A DNA stretch of 64,000 nucleotides from Brumimicrobium oceani (GTDB taxonomy: Bacteria; Bacteroidota; Bacteroidia; Flavobacteriales_D; Crocinitomicaceae): NCBI RefSeq assembly GCF_003143775.1, contig NZ_QFRJ01000002.1, positions 454,501-518,500 of the forward strand, in the 5' to 3' direction. Shown here one piece after another: positions 15,142-23,945 of the stretch. Within the stretch, counting starts at the first letter, position 1, and every line of letters starts with the position of its first letter. Below the pieces are notes generated by a model that was given only the letters and a program-made list of their open reading frames with translations, ran no database searches and was not told the DNA's origin. The position numbers were made by a program, and so were the translations under genes.

Positions 15142-16086
15142 TTAAAATAATGTAATGATATAGGTAATGTAAAGCGCCAGCAGGATAAACCCACTCAATC
15201 GTCCAACTTTCCTTCTGAAAACCATCATTGGGAGCAGTAAAAGTGAAATTCCAATCATCCACAGAATATCCCAAGACATGACGATCTCTTCAATTGGAAT
15301 TGGATTTACAATTGAAGTCAAACCAAGAACAGCAAGAATGTTAAAAATATTACTTCCTACAAGATTACCTACAGAAATATCTGTTTCCTTTTTGTATGCT
15401 GCCACCACACTTGTAGCCAATTCGGGAACTGAAGTACCGAAAGCGATAATTGTAATTCCAATTACGTGTTTGGAAATGCCAAAATCTTCAGCAATGGCTT
15501 TTGCCCCATCAATCAACCACGTTGAACCAAAATATAAGCCAGCAAGACCTATTCCTAAGTACAATAGGTGCTTTCCAGTTGATATTTTCTTGGTCATTTC
15601 TTCTATTTCTGGAAGATCTACCACGGATGAATCACTACTTTTACGAGACTTTATGATAATGTAGGTGATAAAAGCGATCAAGATAGAAAACATGACTAAA
15701 CCTTCCCAGCGGTTCACTTCTAAGTCTATAGCGAAAACATAAAACAGTACAGAAGCCACCATCATCATTGGCCAATCATAGCGTATTGTGTTTCGTGCAA
15801 CAGGCATAGGAAAAATCAATACGGTTACTCCCAATACCAATGCTAAATTTGCGATATTCGAACCTACTACATTTCCAATCGCCAACTCAGGCAGACCTTC
15901 GCTTGCAGATTGCAAGGACACTAATAATTCTGGAGACGAAGTTCCGAAAGAAACTACGGTCATTCCTATCACTAATTTTGAGAGTTTGGCCTTAGCCGCA
16001 ATACCTACAGCACCTTTAACGAGGAACTCACCTCCTGCAATTAAGAGGGCTAACCCCAAAACAATTAAAAGTATATTTAGAAACAT
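15142..16086 (-). CDS. Calcium/sodium antiporter (CaCA family, YrbG-like)
   Basis: The 314-residue inner-membrane cation exchanger has about ten helices. The two inverted alpha-repeats are clear: VVSFGTSSPELLVSL in the N-terminal half and IIAFGTSVPELATSV in the C-terminal half. Both carry the G-T-S-x-P-E-L signature whose glutamates coordinate Ca2+. Each half also has GNVVGSNIANL or GNLVGSNIFNI. A cytoplasmic Ser-rich loop divides the halves. The ATG overlaps the TatA stop by one base (TAATG), so the two are cotranscribed. Confidence 0.92.
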   Translation of the reverse strand: MFLNILLIVLGLALLIAGGEFLVKGAVGIAAKAKLSKLVIGMTVVSFGTSSPELLVSLQSASEGLPELAIGNVVGSNIANLALVLGVTVLIFPMPVARNTIRYDWPMMMVASVLFYVFAIDLEVNRWEGLVMFSILIAFITYIIIKSRKSSDSSVVDLPEIEEMTKKISTGKHLLYLGIGLAGLYFGSTWLIDGAKAIAEDFGISKHVIGITIIAFGTSVPELATSVVAAYKKETDISVGNLVGSNIFNILAVLGLTSIVNPIPIEEIVMSWDILWMIGISLLLLPMMVFRRKVGRLSGFILLALYITYIITLF

Positions 16087-16595
16087 TAATTAAGGTTTTC
16101 TTGATCCGGTTTACGCTTTAACGACTCATCTTTGGAAGCCTGCTCAGCGTTATTTTTGGAATTATTTCCAGACGAACTATTGATGTTATTATTTATTTCT
16201 GTGGTTGCAGAATTAATGTCTTTTTGAAAACCCTTCACAGGCTCTTCTAAAGTTTTTTCTATACTATTTTCTCCACCGTCATTCAGTATACCGTTAATAT
16301 TTTTGTGGACATCAGTTGCAGAAGATTTCAAATCATTTCCGAAATCCTTAATGGGCGCTTCTAGTTTATTTTTAGCATCGTGCAAAGCTTTATTCACATT
16401 CAAGTCCCTCTGCATATCTGTAGTCGTTTTCCTTATTTCGTCTTGAATATCTTGACTAGCGTCTTTGATTTGACGAATTCCTTTTCCAAGACCACGTGCC
16501 ATACCAGGTATGCTTTTCGCCCCAAAGAAAATAAGAACAAAAAGAAGGATAATCACAATTTCCGATCCCGCAATACTATTAATGAATAATAACAT
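16086..16595 (-). CDS. Sec-independent protein translocase TatA/B-like protein
   Basis: This is a pore or scaffold component of the twin-arginine export system. Residues 8-27 form the single membrane helix. FFGAKSIPGMARGLGKGIRQ is the hallmark hinge and amphipathic helix of TatA/TatE. The C-terminal 110 residues are a long charged helical and then Asn/Ser-rich tail, longer than in classical TatA (about 60-90 residues total). Repeated phrases (EAPIKDFGNDLKSSATDVHK and EEPVKGFQKDINSATTEINN) show internal duplication of the tail. TatC is not in the window. It is cotranscribed with the antiporter. Confidence 0.85.
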   Translation of the reverse strand: MLLFINSIAGSEIVIILLFVLIFFGAKSIPGMARGLGKGIRQIKDASQDIQDEIRKTTTDMQRDLNVNKALHDAKNKLEAPIKDFGNDLKSSATDVHKNINGILNDGGENSIEKTLEEPVKGFQKDINSATTEINNNINSSSGNNSKNNAEQASKDESLKRKPDQENLN

Positions 16596-16778
16596 GATAC
16601 AAAGATACTAGAAATTGATAATTGCAAGACTTAAGTAACTAAAAAGAATTAGTGATTCTCTTTCGACAGAATATTCTTATATTTTTGCAAGACAAAAGGC
16701 TTAACATATAAAACATGACAAAAGTTAGATTTACTATGCATACCTTGTAAAAAGTGTATCTAAAGTAGAATCTTTTTA

Positions 16779-16786
16779 TATTTTTG
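16779..16786 (+). promoter_or_regulatory. -7 promoter box for etfBA
   Basis: TATTTTTG fits TAnnTTTG 30 bases upstream of etfB. A second match, again TATTTTTG, lies at 16680-16687 and could be an alternative promoter. Confidence 0.4.
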
Positions 16787-16816
16787 TAAAAGACTTAAAA
16801 ATTAATAATAAATAAT

Positions 16817-17557
16817 ATGAAAATACTAGTTTGTATTAGTAAAGCTCCAGATACAACCACCAAAATTTCTTTCACTGATGGTGACACGAAGTTTGACGAA
16901 AGTGGTGTCAAATATATTGTAAACCCTTACGATGAGTGGTATGCTCTAGTGAGAGGATTGGAGTTAAAGGAAGCTCATGGAGGAAGCGTAACCACTGTAA
17001 CTGTTGGAACCGCAGAAGATGAAGCTACAATTCGTAAAGCTCTTGCCATCGGTGCTGATGATGCAACCCGAATAGATGTAAAACCGGAAGACGCTAGTCA
17101 AGTAGCTGCAGAAATAGCTCATTTCGCTAAAGAAGGTGCCTATGACTTGGTTTTACTGGGAAAAGAAACAATTGATTATAACGGTTCTCAAGTTGGAGGA
17201 ATGTTGGCTGAGCATTTAGATATGCCTTTTATTTCACTTGCTGAGAAATTAGACGTTGAAGGAACTACTGCCACATTGGACAAAGAAATTATAGGTGGTC
17301 TTCAAACTGTTGAAGCTGAATTACCATTGGTAGTGAGTTGTACTAAGGGAATGGCAGAACAACGTATCCCGAATATGCGTGGAATTATGGCAGCAAGAAA
17401 AAAACCATTAAATGTGGTTCCTGCTTCAGGTGCAGCAAAACAAACTTCGTTTGAAAAATACGCTTTACCTGCTCCAAAATCTGCAGTGAAATTAATCGAT
17501 CCAAACAATATGGATGAATTAGTTGAATTGTTACATAACGAAGCGAAAGTAATATAA
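16817..17557 (+). CDS. etfB: Electron transfer flavoprotein subunit beta
   Basis: This is the beta subunit of the FAD/AMP-containing heterodimer that takes electrons from acyl-CoA dehydrogenases. The 246 residues begin MKILVCISKAPDTTTKISFT. They contain AIGADDATRI, the ETF signature region GKETIDYNGSQVGGMLAEHL, and VVSCTKGMAEQRIPNMRGIM near the C-terminus. It starts the etfB-etfA pair, with a 24-base gap to etfA. With the fused acyl-CoA mutase elsewhere in the window it fits a strain that oxidises branched-chain amino acids or fatty acids. Confidence 0.95.
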   Translation: MKILVCISKAPDTTTKISFTDGDTKFDESGVKYIVNPYDEWYALVRGLELKEAHGGSVTTVTVGTAEDEATIRKALAIGADDATRIDVKPEDASQVAAEIAHFAKEGAYDLVLLGKETIDYNGSQVGGMLAEHLDMPFISLAEKLDVEGTTATLDKEIIGGLQTVEAELPLVVSCTKGMAEQRIPNMRGIMAARKKPLNVVPASGAAKQTSFEKYALPAPKSAVKLIDPNNMDELVELLHNEAKVI

Positions 17558-17581
17558 TCACACCCGAAAAAAGAATTAAAT

Positions 17582-18523
17582 ATGTCAGTATTAGTATATA
17601 TAAATAGTAACGGTGAAAAGATTGCTAAAAATGCATTCGAAGCAGTTACATACGCAAAGAAAATAGGAGACGTAACGGTTGTTACAAACGGTAAAGCGGA
17701 CGACTCTATGCTTTCTCAATTAGGTAAATATGGGGCTAGCAAAGTTATGGTTGATCGCTCTTTCGAAGGAATAGATGAGCAGCAGTTAACTAAAATGGTA
17801 GCAACGGCTGCAGAAAAAATTGATGCAAATACAATTATTTTCTCCAACGATTTAATCGGTAAGGCAGTAGCTCCGCGTCTATCTGTAAAAATGAACGTTG
17901 GACTTGTTGCAGGCGCGTCAGGAGTTCCTGAAGCAGACGGAACAATTCCTGTAAATGTATTCTCTGGAAAAGCCTATGGGTATGTTAAAGTAAACACAGA
18001 CAAAAAAATTATCGCTCTACTCCCCAATTCTATTCCAGTTGAAGAAACTGGATCTGAAGCTCCAGTAGAAGAATTTGAAGGGAACGCAGGAGAATCAAGA
18101 GTTACAGTAAAAGAAACAAAACTTCCGGAAGGAGATATTCCATTACCAGAAGCAGAACTAGTTGTATCAGGTGGTCGAGGACTGAAAGGTCCGGAAAACT
18201 GGGGAATGATCACTGACTTAGCCAAAGAGTTAGGTGCAGCAACAGCTTGTTCTCGTCCAGTTTCCGATTCGGATTGGCGTCCTCATCACGAACATGTTGG
18301 TCAAACAGGAGTAGCGATTGCACCAAATCTGTATATTGCAGCAGGTATATCTGGTGCTATTCAGCACTTGGCCGGAGTGAACAGATCGAAAGTGATTGTT
18401 GTAATTAACACAGACGATGAAGCACCATTTTTTAAAGCTGCGGACTACGGAGTTGTCGGTGATGCATTCGAAGTATTACCACGATTAACAGAAGCAGTAA
18501 AAAAATTCAAGGCTTCGAACTAA
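17582..18523 (+). CDS. etfA: Electron transfer flavoprotein subunit alpha
   Basis: The FAD-binding subunit of ETF, 313 residues. The C-terminal FAD domain is intact: GGRGLKGPENW at 197-207, C223-S-R225-P, QTG at 241-243, LYIAAGISGAIQHLAG at about 250-265, and INTDDEAPFFKAADYGVVGD. The N-terminal domain pairs with EtfB. It is followed by a strong terminator, so etfBA forms a two-gene unit separate from the DUF151 gene downstream. Confidence 0.96.
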   Translation: MSVLVYINSNGEKIAKNAFEAVTYAKKIGDVTVVTNGKADDSMLSQLGKYGASKVMVDRSFEGIDEQQLTKMVATAAEKIDANTIIFSNDLIGKAVAPRLSVKMNVGLVAGASGVPEADGTIPVNVFSGKAYGYVKVNTDKKIIALLPNSIPVEETGSEAPVEEFEGNAGESRVTVKETKLPEGDIPLPEAELVVSGGRGLKGPENWGMITDLAKELGAATACSRPVSDSDWRPHHEHVGQTGVAIAPNLYIAAGISGAIQHLAGVNRSKVIVVINTDDEAPFFKAADYGVVGDAFEVLPRLTEAVKKFKASN

Positions 18524-18561
18524 TCATTCGATAATAAATATTATTTTTACATTATATGAAA

Positions 18562-18590
18562 GTAGGGAGGCATATGCTTCCCTATTTTAT
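18562..18590 (+). terminator. Terminator after etfA
   Basis: A near-perfect hairpin, TAGGGAGGCA paired with TGCTTCCCTA (one G-U pair), is followed by TTTTATT, 40 bases after the etfA stop. Confidence 0.75.
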
Positions 18591-18625
18591 TATTTAATAA
18601 TCAAAATGATGTTCTTTCGCCAACT

Positions 18626-19228
18626 ATGGAAAAAGTAAAACTTGAAATTATTGGATTATCTTATAGTCAGACACAATCTGGTGCCTACGCACTAGTACTG
18701 TCCGAAGTTGAAGGATTAAGGCGTTTACCTATTATTATTGGAGGATTTGAGGCCCAAGCCATTGCAATTGAATTAGAAGATATGACTCCTTCGCGGCCGT
18801 TAACCCATGATTTATTCAAAAGTTTCGCACAAGCCTTTAGTGTTACACTCAAAGAAGTGATTATTTACAATTTAAAAGAAGGTATTTTCTTCTCTAAGCT
18901 GATCTGTGAAAAAGAAGGTAAAGAGGTTGAAATTGATGCCCGAACTTCCGATGCAATAGCACTTGCTGTTCGTTTTAAATGTAATGTTTACACTTATGAA
19001 TCTATACTTAGCTCCGCTGGAATTCGACTAGACCAAGAGGATGTGGACGCAGAAACTCCCACACCTGTAGAAAAACCAAAAAAAAGCGTCACCATCAAAA
19101 AAAGCAAAAACGACCTTTCAGACTTAACAATCAAAGAGTTAGAAAATCGTTTAGACAAAGCTGTTGAAGGGGAAGACTATGAGCTTGCATCAAAAATAAG
19201 AGATGAAATTAACAAACGTACTTCATAG
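18626..19228 (+). CDS. Bifunctional nuclease family protein (DUF151) with UvrB/UvrC motif
   Basis: Residues 1-135 are a DUF151 domain (LPIIIGGFEAQAIAIELE, RPLTHDLF, IDARTSDAIALAVRF), a family with reported bifunctional nuclease members. A Lys-rich linker follows. Residues about 163-198 form a UvrB/C-type helical hairpin (DKAVEGEDYELASKIRDEIN), normally a protein-protein contact. The last 26 bases overlap the start of nupC in another frame, so translation of the two is coupled. The biological substrate in bacteria is unclear. Confidence 0.88.
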   Translation: MEKVKLEIIGLSYSQTQSGAYALVLSEVEGLRRLPIIIGGFEAQAIAIELEDMTPSRPLTHDLFKSFAQAFSVTLKEVIIYNLKEGIFFSKLICEKEGKEVEIDARTSDAIALAVRFKCNVYTYESILSSAGIRLDQEDVDAETPTPVEKPKKSVTIKKSKNDLSDLTIKELENRLDKAVEGEDYELASKIRDEINKRTS

Positions 19229-20846
19229 ATCAGTTCTAATTATCATTGTTTTTATAACTGCTTTTTTCAGCCTTAGCGCACAAGAAAGTGAACAATCGTC
19301 TGATCAAGAATGGTTCAGAAGAAAATTCTCTTTAAAACTAAATGAGAACGGTACCTTCTATACGAATGATACTATACTTACCTATCAAAAATCAGGCTAC
19401 TACGTAATTGAAGATAATAAGCTTGTTTTATCTAGTCTTCTAGATTCCACAGTTACCACCGAAACCTTCCCTATTCTTACGCTCGAGGAGGGTAAATTAG
19501 CATTGGAAAAAGACAACAACAGAGTGGCTTACCTCAAGGAAAACAAGACTCTGGCTACCTCCTTTTCATGGGAAGGTGTGATTAGAGGAATTATAGGTGT
19601 TTCAGCATTAATTTTCATCGCTTTTCTCCTAAGTAAAAACAGAAGAAGAATAAATTGGCCACTGGTCATCAAAGGTATTCTTTTACAAATTGTATTGGCT
19701 CTACTTATCCTTAAAGTACCTTTTATAGAGACTGGATTTGACTTCGTTTCGAAAGCCTTTGTAAAAGTAGTAGATATGGCTCACGAAGGAGCAATGTTTG
19801 TTTTTAGCAGCGTTGTGACTGGTGAAATGAATCCCATTGTGATGAACTTTGCTACGTGGGTTTTGCCATCAGTAATTTTCTTTTCAGCATTAACCAGTTT
19901 ACTTTACTACTGGGGAATACTACAAAAAATCGTTTATGGAATGGCTTATGTCATGAAGCGTTTAATGGGATTATCTGGAGCCGAGAGTGTGTCCGCCGCA
20001 GGTAACGTATTCCTAGGTCAAACAGAAGCTCCATTGTTAGTAAAACCCTACCTAAACAAAATGACTGACAGTGAAATCCTTTGTCTTATGGCCGGTGGAA
20101 TGGCGACTATCGCTGGTGGAGTTTTAGCGGCATATATCGGTTTCCTCGGTGGAGAAGACCCAGAACAAAAAGTATTCTTCGCGAAACATTTACTAACTGC
20201 ATCTTTGATGTCTGCACCAGCAGCAATCGTTTTTTCCAAAATTCTTTTACCAGAAACTGAAAAAATCAATAAGGACCTAAGCGTTCCCAAAGACAAATTA
20301 GGGGTAAATGCCCTAGAAGCCATTGCCAATGGAACAACCGACGGATTAAAACTAGCGGTAAATGTTGCTGCCATGTTAATCGTATTTATTTCTCTAATCG
20401 CGTTGGCAAACTACATGTTAAGCACTGTTGGACATTACACAGGAATCAATGACATCATAGCGAGTAGCTCATCCCTTTACACAGAATTATCCTTCCAATA
20501 TTTGGTTGGAAATGCGCTTTCGCCCGTTGCTTGGCTAATGGGAGTTCCCTGGCAAGATTCAATGATTATAGGACAACTTTTAGGTGAAAAAACCATTATC
20601 AATGAATTTGTAGCTTATCCACATTTAGGCGAGTTACAGGATGAAATCACTGGAAAATCTGTAATTATTGGAACTTACGTGCTCTGTGGATTTGCCAATT
20701 TTGCTTCCATAGGAATTCAAGTTGGAGGAATTGGAGCTATTGCACCTGGTAAAAAACCTACCCTTGCAAGGTATGGAGTGCTTTCATTAATTGCTGGAAC
20801 TTTAGCGTGTATGTTAACTGCAACTATGGTTGGAATGTTGTTTTAG
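19203..20846 (+). CDS. Nucleoside transporter, NupC (CNT) family, with extra N-terminal extracytoplasmic domain
   Basis: A cation-coupled concentrative nucleoside importer. From about residue 120 it shows the CNT fold, with the signature GAESVSAAGNVFLGQTEAPL then LVKPYL, the AGGMATIAGGVLAAYIGFLG segment and C-terminal GFANFASIGIQVGGIG. The first 120 residues are unusual. A signal peptide (residues 1-26, ending SLSAQ) is followed by an all-beta stretch of about 80 residues (GTFYTNDTILTYQKSGYYVI) before the first helix. Total 547 residues versus about 400 for plain NupC. The start is fixed by the signal peptide and overlaps the DUF151 gene by 26 bases. Confidence 0.88.
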   Translation: MKLTNVLHRSVLIIIVFITAFFSLSAQESEQSSDQEWFRRKFSLKLNENGTFYTNDTILTYQKSGYYVIEDNKLVLSSLLDSTVTTETFPILTLEEGKLALEKDNNRVAYLKENKTLATSFSWEGVIRGIIGVSALIFIAFLLSKNRRRINWPLVIKGILLQIVLALLILKVPFIETGFDFVSKAFVKVVDMAHEGAMFVFSSVVTGEMNPIVMNFATWVLPSVIFFSALTSLLYYWGILQKIVYGMAYVMKRLMGLSGAESVSAAGNVFLGQTEAPLLVKPYLNKMTDSEILCLMAGGMATIAGGVLAAYIGFLGGEDPEQKVFFAKHLLTASLMSAPAAIVFSKILLPETEKINKDLSVPKDKLGVNALEAIANGTTDGLKLAVNVAAMLIVFISLIALANYMLSTVGHYTGINDIIASSSSLYTELSFQYLVGNALSPVAWLMGVPWQDSMIIGQLLGEKTIINEFVAYPHLGELQDEITGKSVIIGTYVLCGFANFASIGIQVGGIGAIAPGKKPTLARYGVLSLIAGTLACMLTATMVGMLF

Positions 20847-21167
20847 GATAATTTGAAGGGAATTTCCCTCATTCGGTTCTATGCCTTCTACAGGCTCAGT
20901 CACCGAAGGGTAATCCCGCTGAGTGAGCCTGTCCGAAGGCAGTGAAGAGACAAGGGGAAAAATATTGAAAAGATTAGAAATAATATACAAACAATTTGGT
21001 TATATCTTAGAACGCTCTGTAACCGAAAAGTAAACCGTTAACTGAGCTAGACGAAGGCGATAAAGACAAAGGAAAGCAACTGAGCCCAACATTTACGAAT
21101 AGCATTGTGATATATAAGATTGCACGGGCTTTTTGTAAACATCAATAAAAGATAAATACTTATTCAA
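20847..21167. other. Gap of about 320 bp after nupC, holding a repeat pair
   Basis: No ORF is convincing. It contains the paired repeat described at 20883-21076 and AT-rich sequence leading to the DUF2797 gene. Confidence 0.6.
20883..21076. repeat. Tandem pair of a second palindromic repeat family
   Basis: The first copy (20883-20940) folds with arms GCCTTC-TA-CAGGCTCA and TGAGCCTG-TCC-GAAGGC. The second (about 21007-21060) is a decayed version (GCTCTGTAACCGAAAAGTAA then TGAGCTAGACGAAGGC). Phase is about 120 bp. Both continue with related AAGAGACAAGG or AAAGACAAAGG. Confidence 0.75.
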
Positions 21168-22001
21168 ATGAAAATCAAAGGAGAGTTAAGAAAAATGTTA
21201 GTTGAATTCAACGCTGAAAATGTTGTTCAATATCAAATGCTTTTTTATAATTCTGAAACGAAGGAAGAACAAAAGCTCCCTATGAATGACTTAATTGGGC
21301 AAAACGTTTCGTTTCAATTTGATGGCAATATTTTTTGTAAAAAATGCGGTACAAAAACCAAAACTTCCTTTAATCAAGGCTTTTGTTATCCTTGTTTTAA
21401 GGATGCTCCTGAATCTGCTGAATGTATCATTCGTCCAGAATTGTGCAGAGCCCACTTGGGTGAAGGTCGTGATGTTGAATGGGAAGAGAAGCACCATAAC
21501 CAACCACACATTGTTTATTTAGCCGCCAGTGACGTGGTAAAAGTTGGTGTTACGAGAGAAACACAAGTCCCAACGAGATGGATTGACCAAGGAGCAAATG
21601 AAGCGATTAAATTGGCTGAAACTCCTAACAGATATTTAGCAGGTGTTTTGGAAGTGGCTTTAAAGTCTGAATTCACCGATAAAACCAATTGGAGAAAAAT
21701 GCTCCGAAACGAAGTGGATGAAAACATAGACCTTGAAGAAACAAAATGGCAATTGGAAGAATTGCTTCCAGAAGATTTAGCGCAATACATTACCGAAGAC
21801 GATGAAATAACAGACATTAATTATCCTGTTTTAGCATATCCTGTAAAGATAAAAAGTGTTAATCTAGATAAATTACCTTCTATCTCTGGAAAACTAATGG
21901 GAATTAAAGGTCAATACTTTTTATTGGATGGAGATCGAGTGATGAACATAAGAAGACATACAAGCTATGAAGTTGAATTCTCAATTAGTGATGAATCCTG
22001 A
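21168..22001 (+). CDS. DUF2797 domain-containing protein
   Basis: An uncharacterised 277-residue soluble protein. A zinc-ribbon-like module has C57-x2-C60 and C73-x2-C76, with C86 and C93 following. The middle (about 115-190) carries YLAASDVVKVGVTRETQVPT then RWIDQGA and TPNRYLAG. This spacing of aromatic and Arg residues recalls GIY-YIG nuclease-like folds, which I infer only from motif shape. The C-terminus is beta-rich. It is monocistronic, with a probable terminator at 22131. Function not established. Confidence 0.82.
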   Translation: MKIKGELRKMLVEFNAENVVQYQMLFYNSETKEEQKLPMNDLIGQNVSFQFDGNIFCKKCGTKTKTSFNQGFCYPCFKDAPESAECIIRPELCRAHLGEGRDVEWEEKHHNQPHIVYLAASDVVKVGVTRETQVPTRWIDQGANEAIKLAETPNRYLAGVLEVALKSEFTDKTNWRKMLRNEVDENIDLEETKWQLEELLPEDLAQYITEDDEITDINYPVLAYPVKIKSVNLDKLPSISGKLMGIKGQYFLLDGDRVMNIRRHTSYEVEFSISDES

Positions 22002-22130
22002 GTATTGAACTATACTGCGAAATCCTCTTCTTTACACGGCGATTTATTAAACCAACAGTAACTAAAATCTAATTTTAAAAATCGCTAAAGAAAATTTAGG
22101 ATACGTTCCCTTCCTAGGGTCATCCTTTTA

Positions 22131-22156
22131 AGACACTTTCCCTTAAAGTGTTTTTA
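22131..22156 (+). terminator. Probable terminator downstream of the DUF2797 gene
   Basis: ACACTTT-CCCTT-AAAGTGT followed by a short T run. It overlaps the stop codon of the convergent NlpC/P60 gene. Confidence 0.5.
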
Positions 22157-22798
22157 ATTGATGTTCAGCATCATTTCTTCCAACTCTAAGCGTTTCGCAA
22201 AAAGAAGTCGCTTTTTAAAATAAGTAGCATCCGATATTTTGTCAATCACCACTCCCCTGCTCGAAGAAGCATGCAGAAAGAGCATTTCATCACCAGAACC
22301 TTCTACCACAATGGCCACGTGACCAACATTTTTTGATTTAGAGTTTCTTCCTTTAAAAAACACCAAATCGCCTTTGGCCACTTCATCCATATCCACTTTT
22401 ATTCCCAACTTAGACAGATCGCGACTATTTCTAGCAATCTCAGTTCCCATAGACTCAAACATATAATGAATTAATCCAGAGCAGTCTATCCCTTTTTTTG
22501 AATTTCCAGCATAGCGATAAGGCGTTCCCAAAAGTGCTGTTCCATTAAAAATCAAAGTATCAATCAGTTTATCCTTCACTAAAAATGATTCGTGAATTAC
22601 AGATTCTTGAATTACTGAGTCTGGCATAAACAAAGAAGACTTTTCTTCATCAGCATAGACATCAGCTATAAATAAAATAGATTCTGTAGCTAAGAAGTTC
22701 GTATCAACATTTTCAACCGTTGGTGTTAGAACAATCGAAACTGAATCTGGTGTAGACCAATTTAATGTTGAAAATAGAATAATTGAAAATAAATTCAT
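22154..22798 (-). CDS. NlpC/P60 family C40 peptidase
   Basis: A cell-wall peptidase of 214 residues, probably a gamma-D-glutamyl-diamino acid endopeptidase. The N-terminal 75 residues begin with a hydrophobic signal-like segment (MNLFSIILFSTLNWS) and then a Ser/Glu-rich spacer. The catalytic domain has C106 (KGIDCSGLI), H160 (VGHVAIVV) and third-site H176. The preceding GTPYRYAG is typical. It appears monocistronic and convergent with the DUF2797 gene. Confidence 0.9.
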   Translation of the reverse strand: MNLFSIILFSTLNWSTPDSVSIVLTPTVENVDTNFLATESILFIADVYADEEKSSLFMPDSVIQESVIHESFLVKDKLIDTLIFNGTALLGTPYRYAGNSKKGIDCSGLIHYMFESMGTEIARNSRDLSKLGIKVDMDEVAKGDLVFFKGRNSKSKNVGHVAIVVEGSGDEMLFLHASSSRGVVIDKISDATYFKKRLLFAKRLELEEMMLNIN

Positions 22799-23009
22799 AT
22801 TAATGTGATAAGTGAAATTTTCGAGGGCAATATTACGACATTATCTTCATTCGTAATTAAAGTTCACGTTTGTTTAACATTGTTTGGCTAAAGAAAGACA
22901 GGAGTAAAACACTTAAAATCAAGCCTTCCTTTCCGATTTCCTAACCAAATCCAATTGAAAAGCCCAACTCATTCTAAGAAAACCAAGGATATTCAAAAAC
23001 CTGAACTTA

Positions 23010-23741
23010 TTAAAGCTGATTGAAATGAAAATCAATTGTCAGTGCTTTATATTGCTCCGTATATTGATTTTGACCATCTCTGATTGTAAATGTATCCGGG
23101 GTTGTTATGTCAACTAAATCCGTTTTTGAAAAAACTAAAACATCGCGTACATGCCGATTCGGTTTACCATAAATATCTATTTTTCGAATAAGCTTTAAAT
23201 CCAGCCGCCCTGAAACCAACTCTTCTGTTCTTTCCGAAGGAAGAATTAACCACAGCTCTCCACTTTCATTTAAAATTTCAGCTGAATGATTGATTAACTC
23301 TTGCAGCGACATACTGCTTTCATGTCTTGCCAAACTTCTTTGCTGATCTGAAGAAGGCATTTTGGTATTGAAATAAGGAGGATTTGAGACAATTAAGTCC
23401 AACTTGTGAATTGGACTATATTCTAAAAAGTTATAATGCAAGGCTTGGAAATCATTTTTGAAATCAAAAGGGGATAGTTTAGCATTTTTGAAATTCAAAT
23501 CCGCTTGTTGAACAGCCTGATCATCAATATCAATTCCTGTGATTTGGGATTCAGGAAAATGTTGTGCCAACATTAATGCAATTACGCCACATCCCGTTCC
23601 AACATCAAGAATTGCCTTCGGATTTTTAAACCCTATGGAATTTGGATTTGCCAAAGCACCCAAAATCATAGCATCTGTTCCAATCTTCTGTGGAGCATTG
23701 CTTTGATTAACATTGAATTTTTTGAATTTGAATATGCTCAT
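23010..23741 (-). CDS. trmN6: tRNA1(Val) (adenine(37)-N6)-methyltransferase, YfiC-like
   Basis: An SAM-dependent methyltransferase of 243 residues that modifies A37 of tRNA-Val. The start MSIFKFKKFNVNQSNAPQKI with GTDAMILGAL is characteristic. The SAM loop is ILDVGTGCGVIAL at about 44-56, the acidic end of motif II is GIDID, and the catalytic N120-P-P-Y motif is present (SNPPYF). Two repeat copies separate it from rimM, so it probably has its own transcript. Confidence 0.88.
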   Translation of the reverse strand: MSIFKFKKFNVNQSNAPQKIGTDAMILGALANPNSIGFKNPKAILDVGTGCGVIALMLAQHFPESQITGIDIDDQAVQQADLNFKNAKLSPFDFKNDFQALHYNFLEYSPIHKLDLIVSNPPYFNTKMPSSDQQRSLARHESSMSLQELINHSAEILNESGELWLILPSERTEELVSGRLDLKLIRKIDIYGKPNRHVRDVLVFSKTDLVDITTPDTFTIRDGQNQYTEQYKALTIDFHFNQL

Positions 23742-23774
23742 AATTCATGATTTGAAACCATTGAAAATCAAAAT

Positions 23775-23945
23775 TGCTTATTTGGAACTTGCAGTGGACG
23801 GACGATTTGAAAATCGTCCCTGTCATTAAATGAAGAATGCCGATTAATTCATTTTTTTTTTAAATTAATCAAAAAATGATTCGAAAATTTCAATAATGCT
23901 ATTTGGGATTTGCAGTGCACGGACGATTTGCAAATCGTCCCTACT
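23775..23945. repeat. Tandem pair of GGGACGATTTGC-family repeats ending at the rimM stop
   Basis: Cores at 23796-23824 and 23919-23945, each preceded by related flanks (ATTTGGAACTTGCAGTG versus ATTTGGGATTTGCAGTG), 121 bp apart. The second palindrome overlaps the rimM TAG codon at 23944-23946. Confidence 0.85.
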
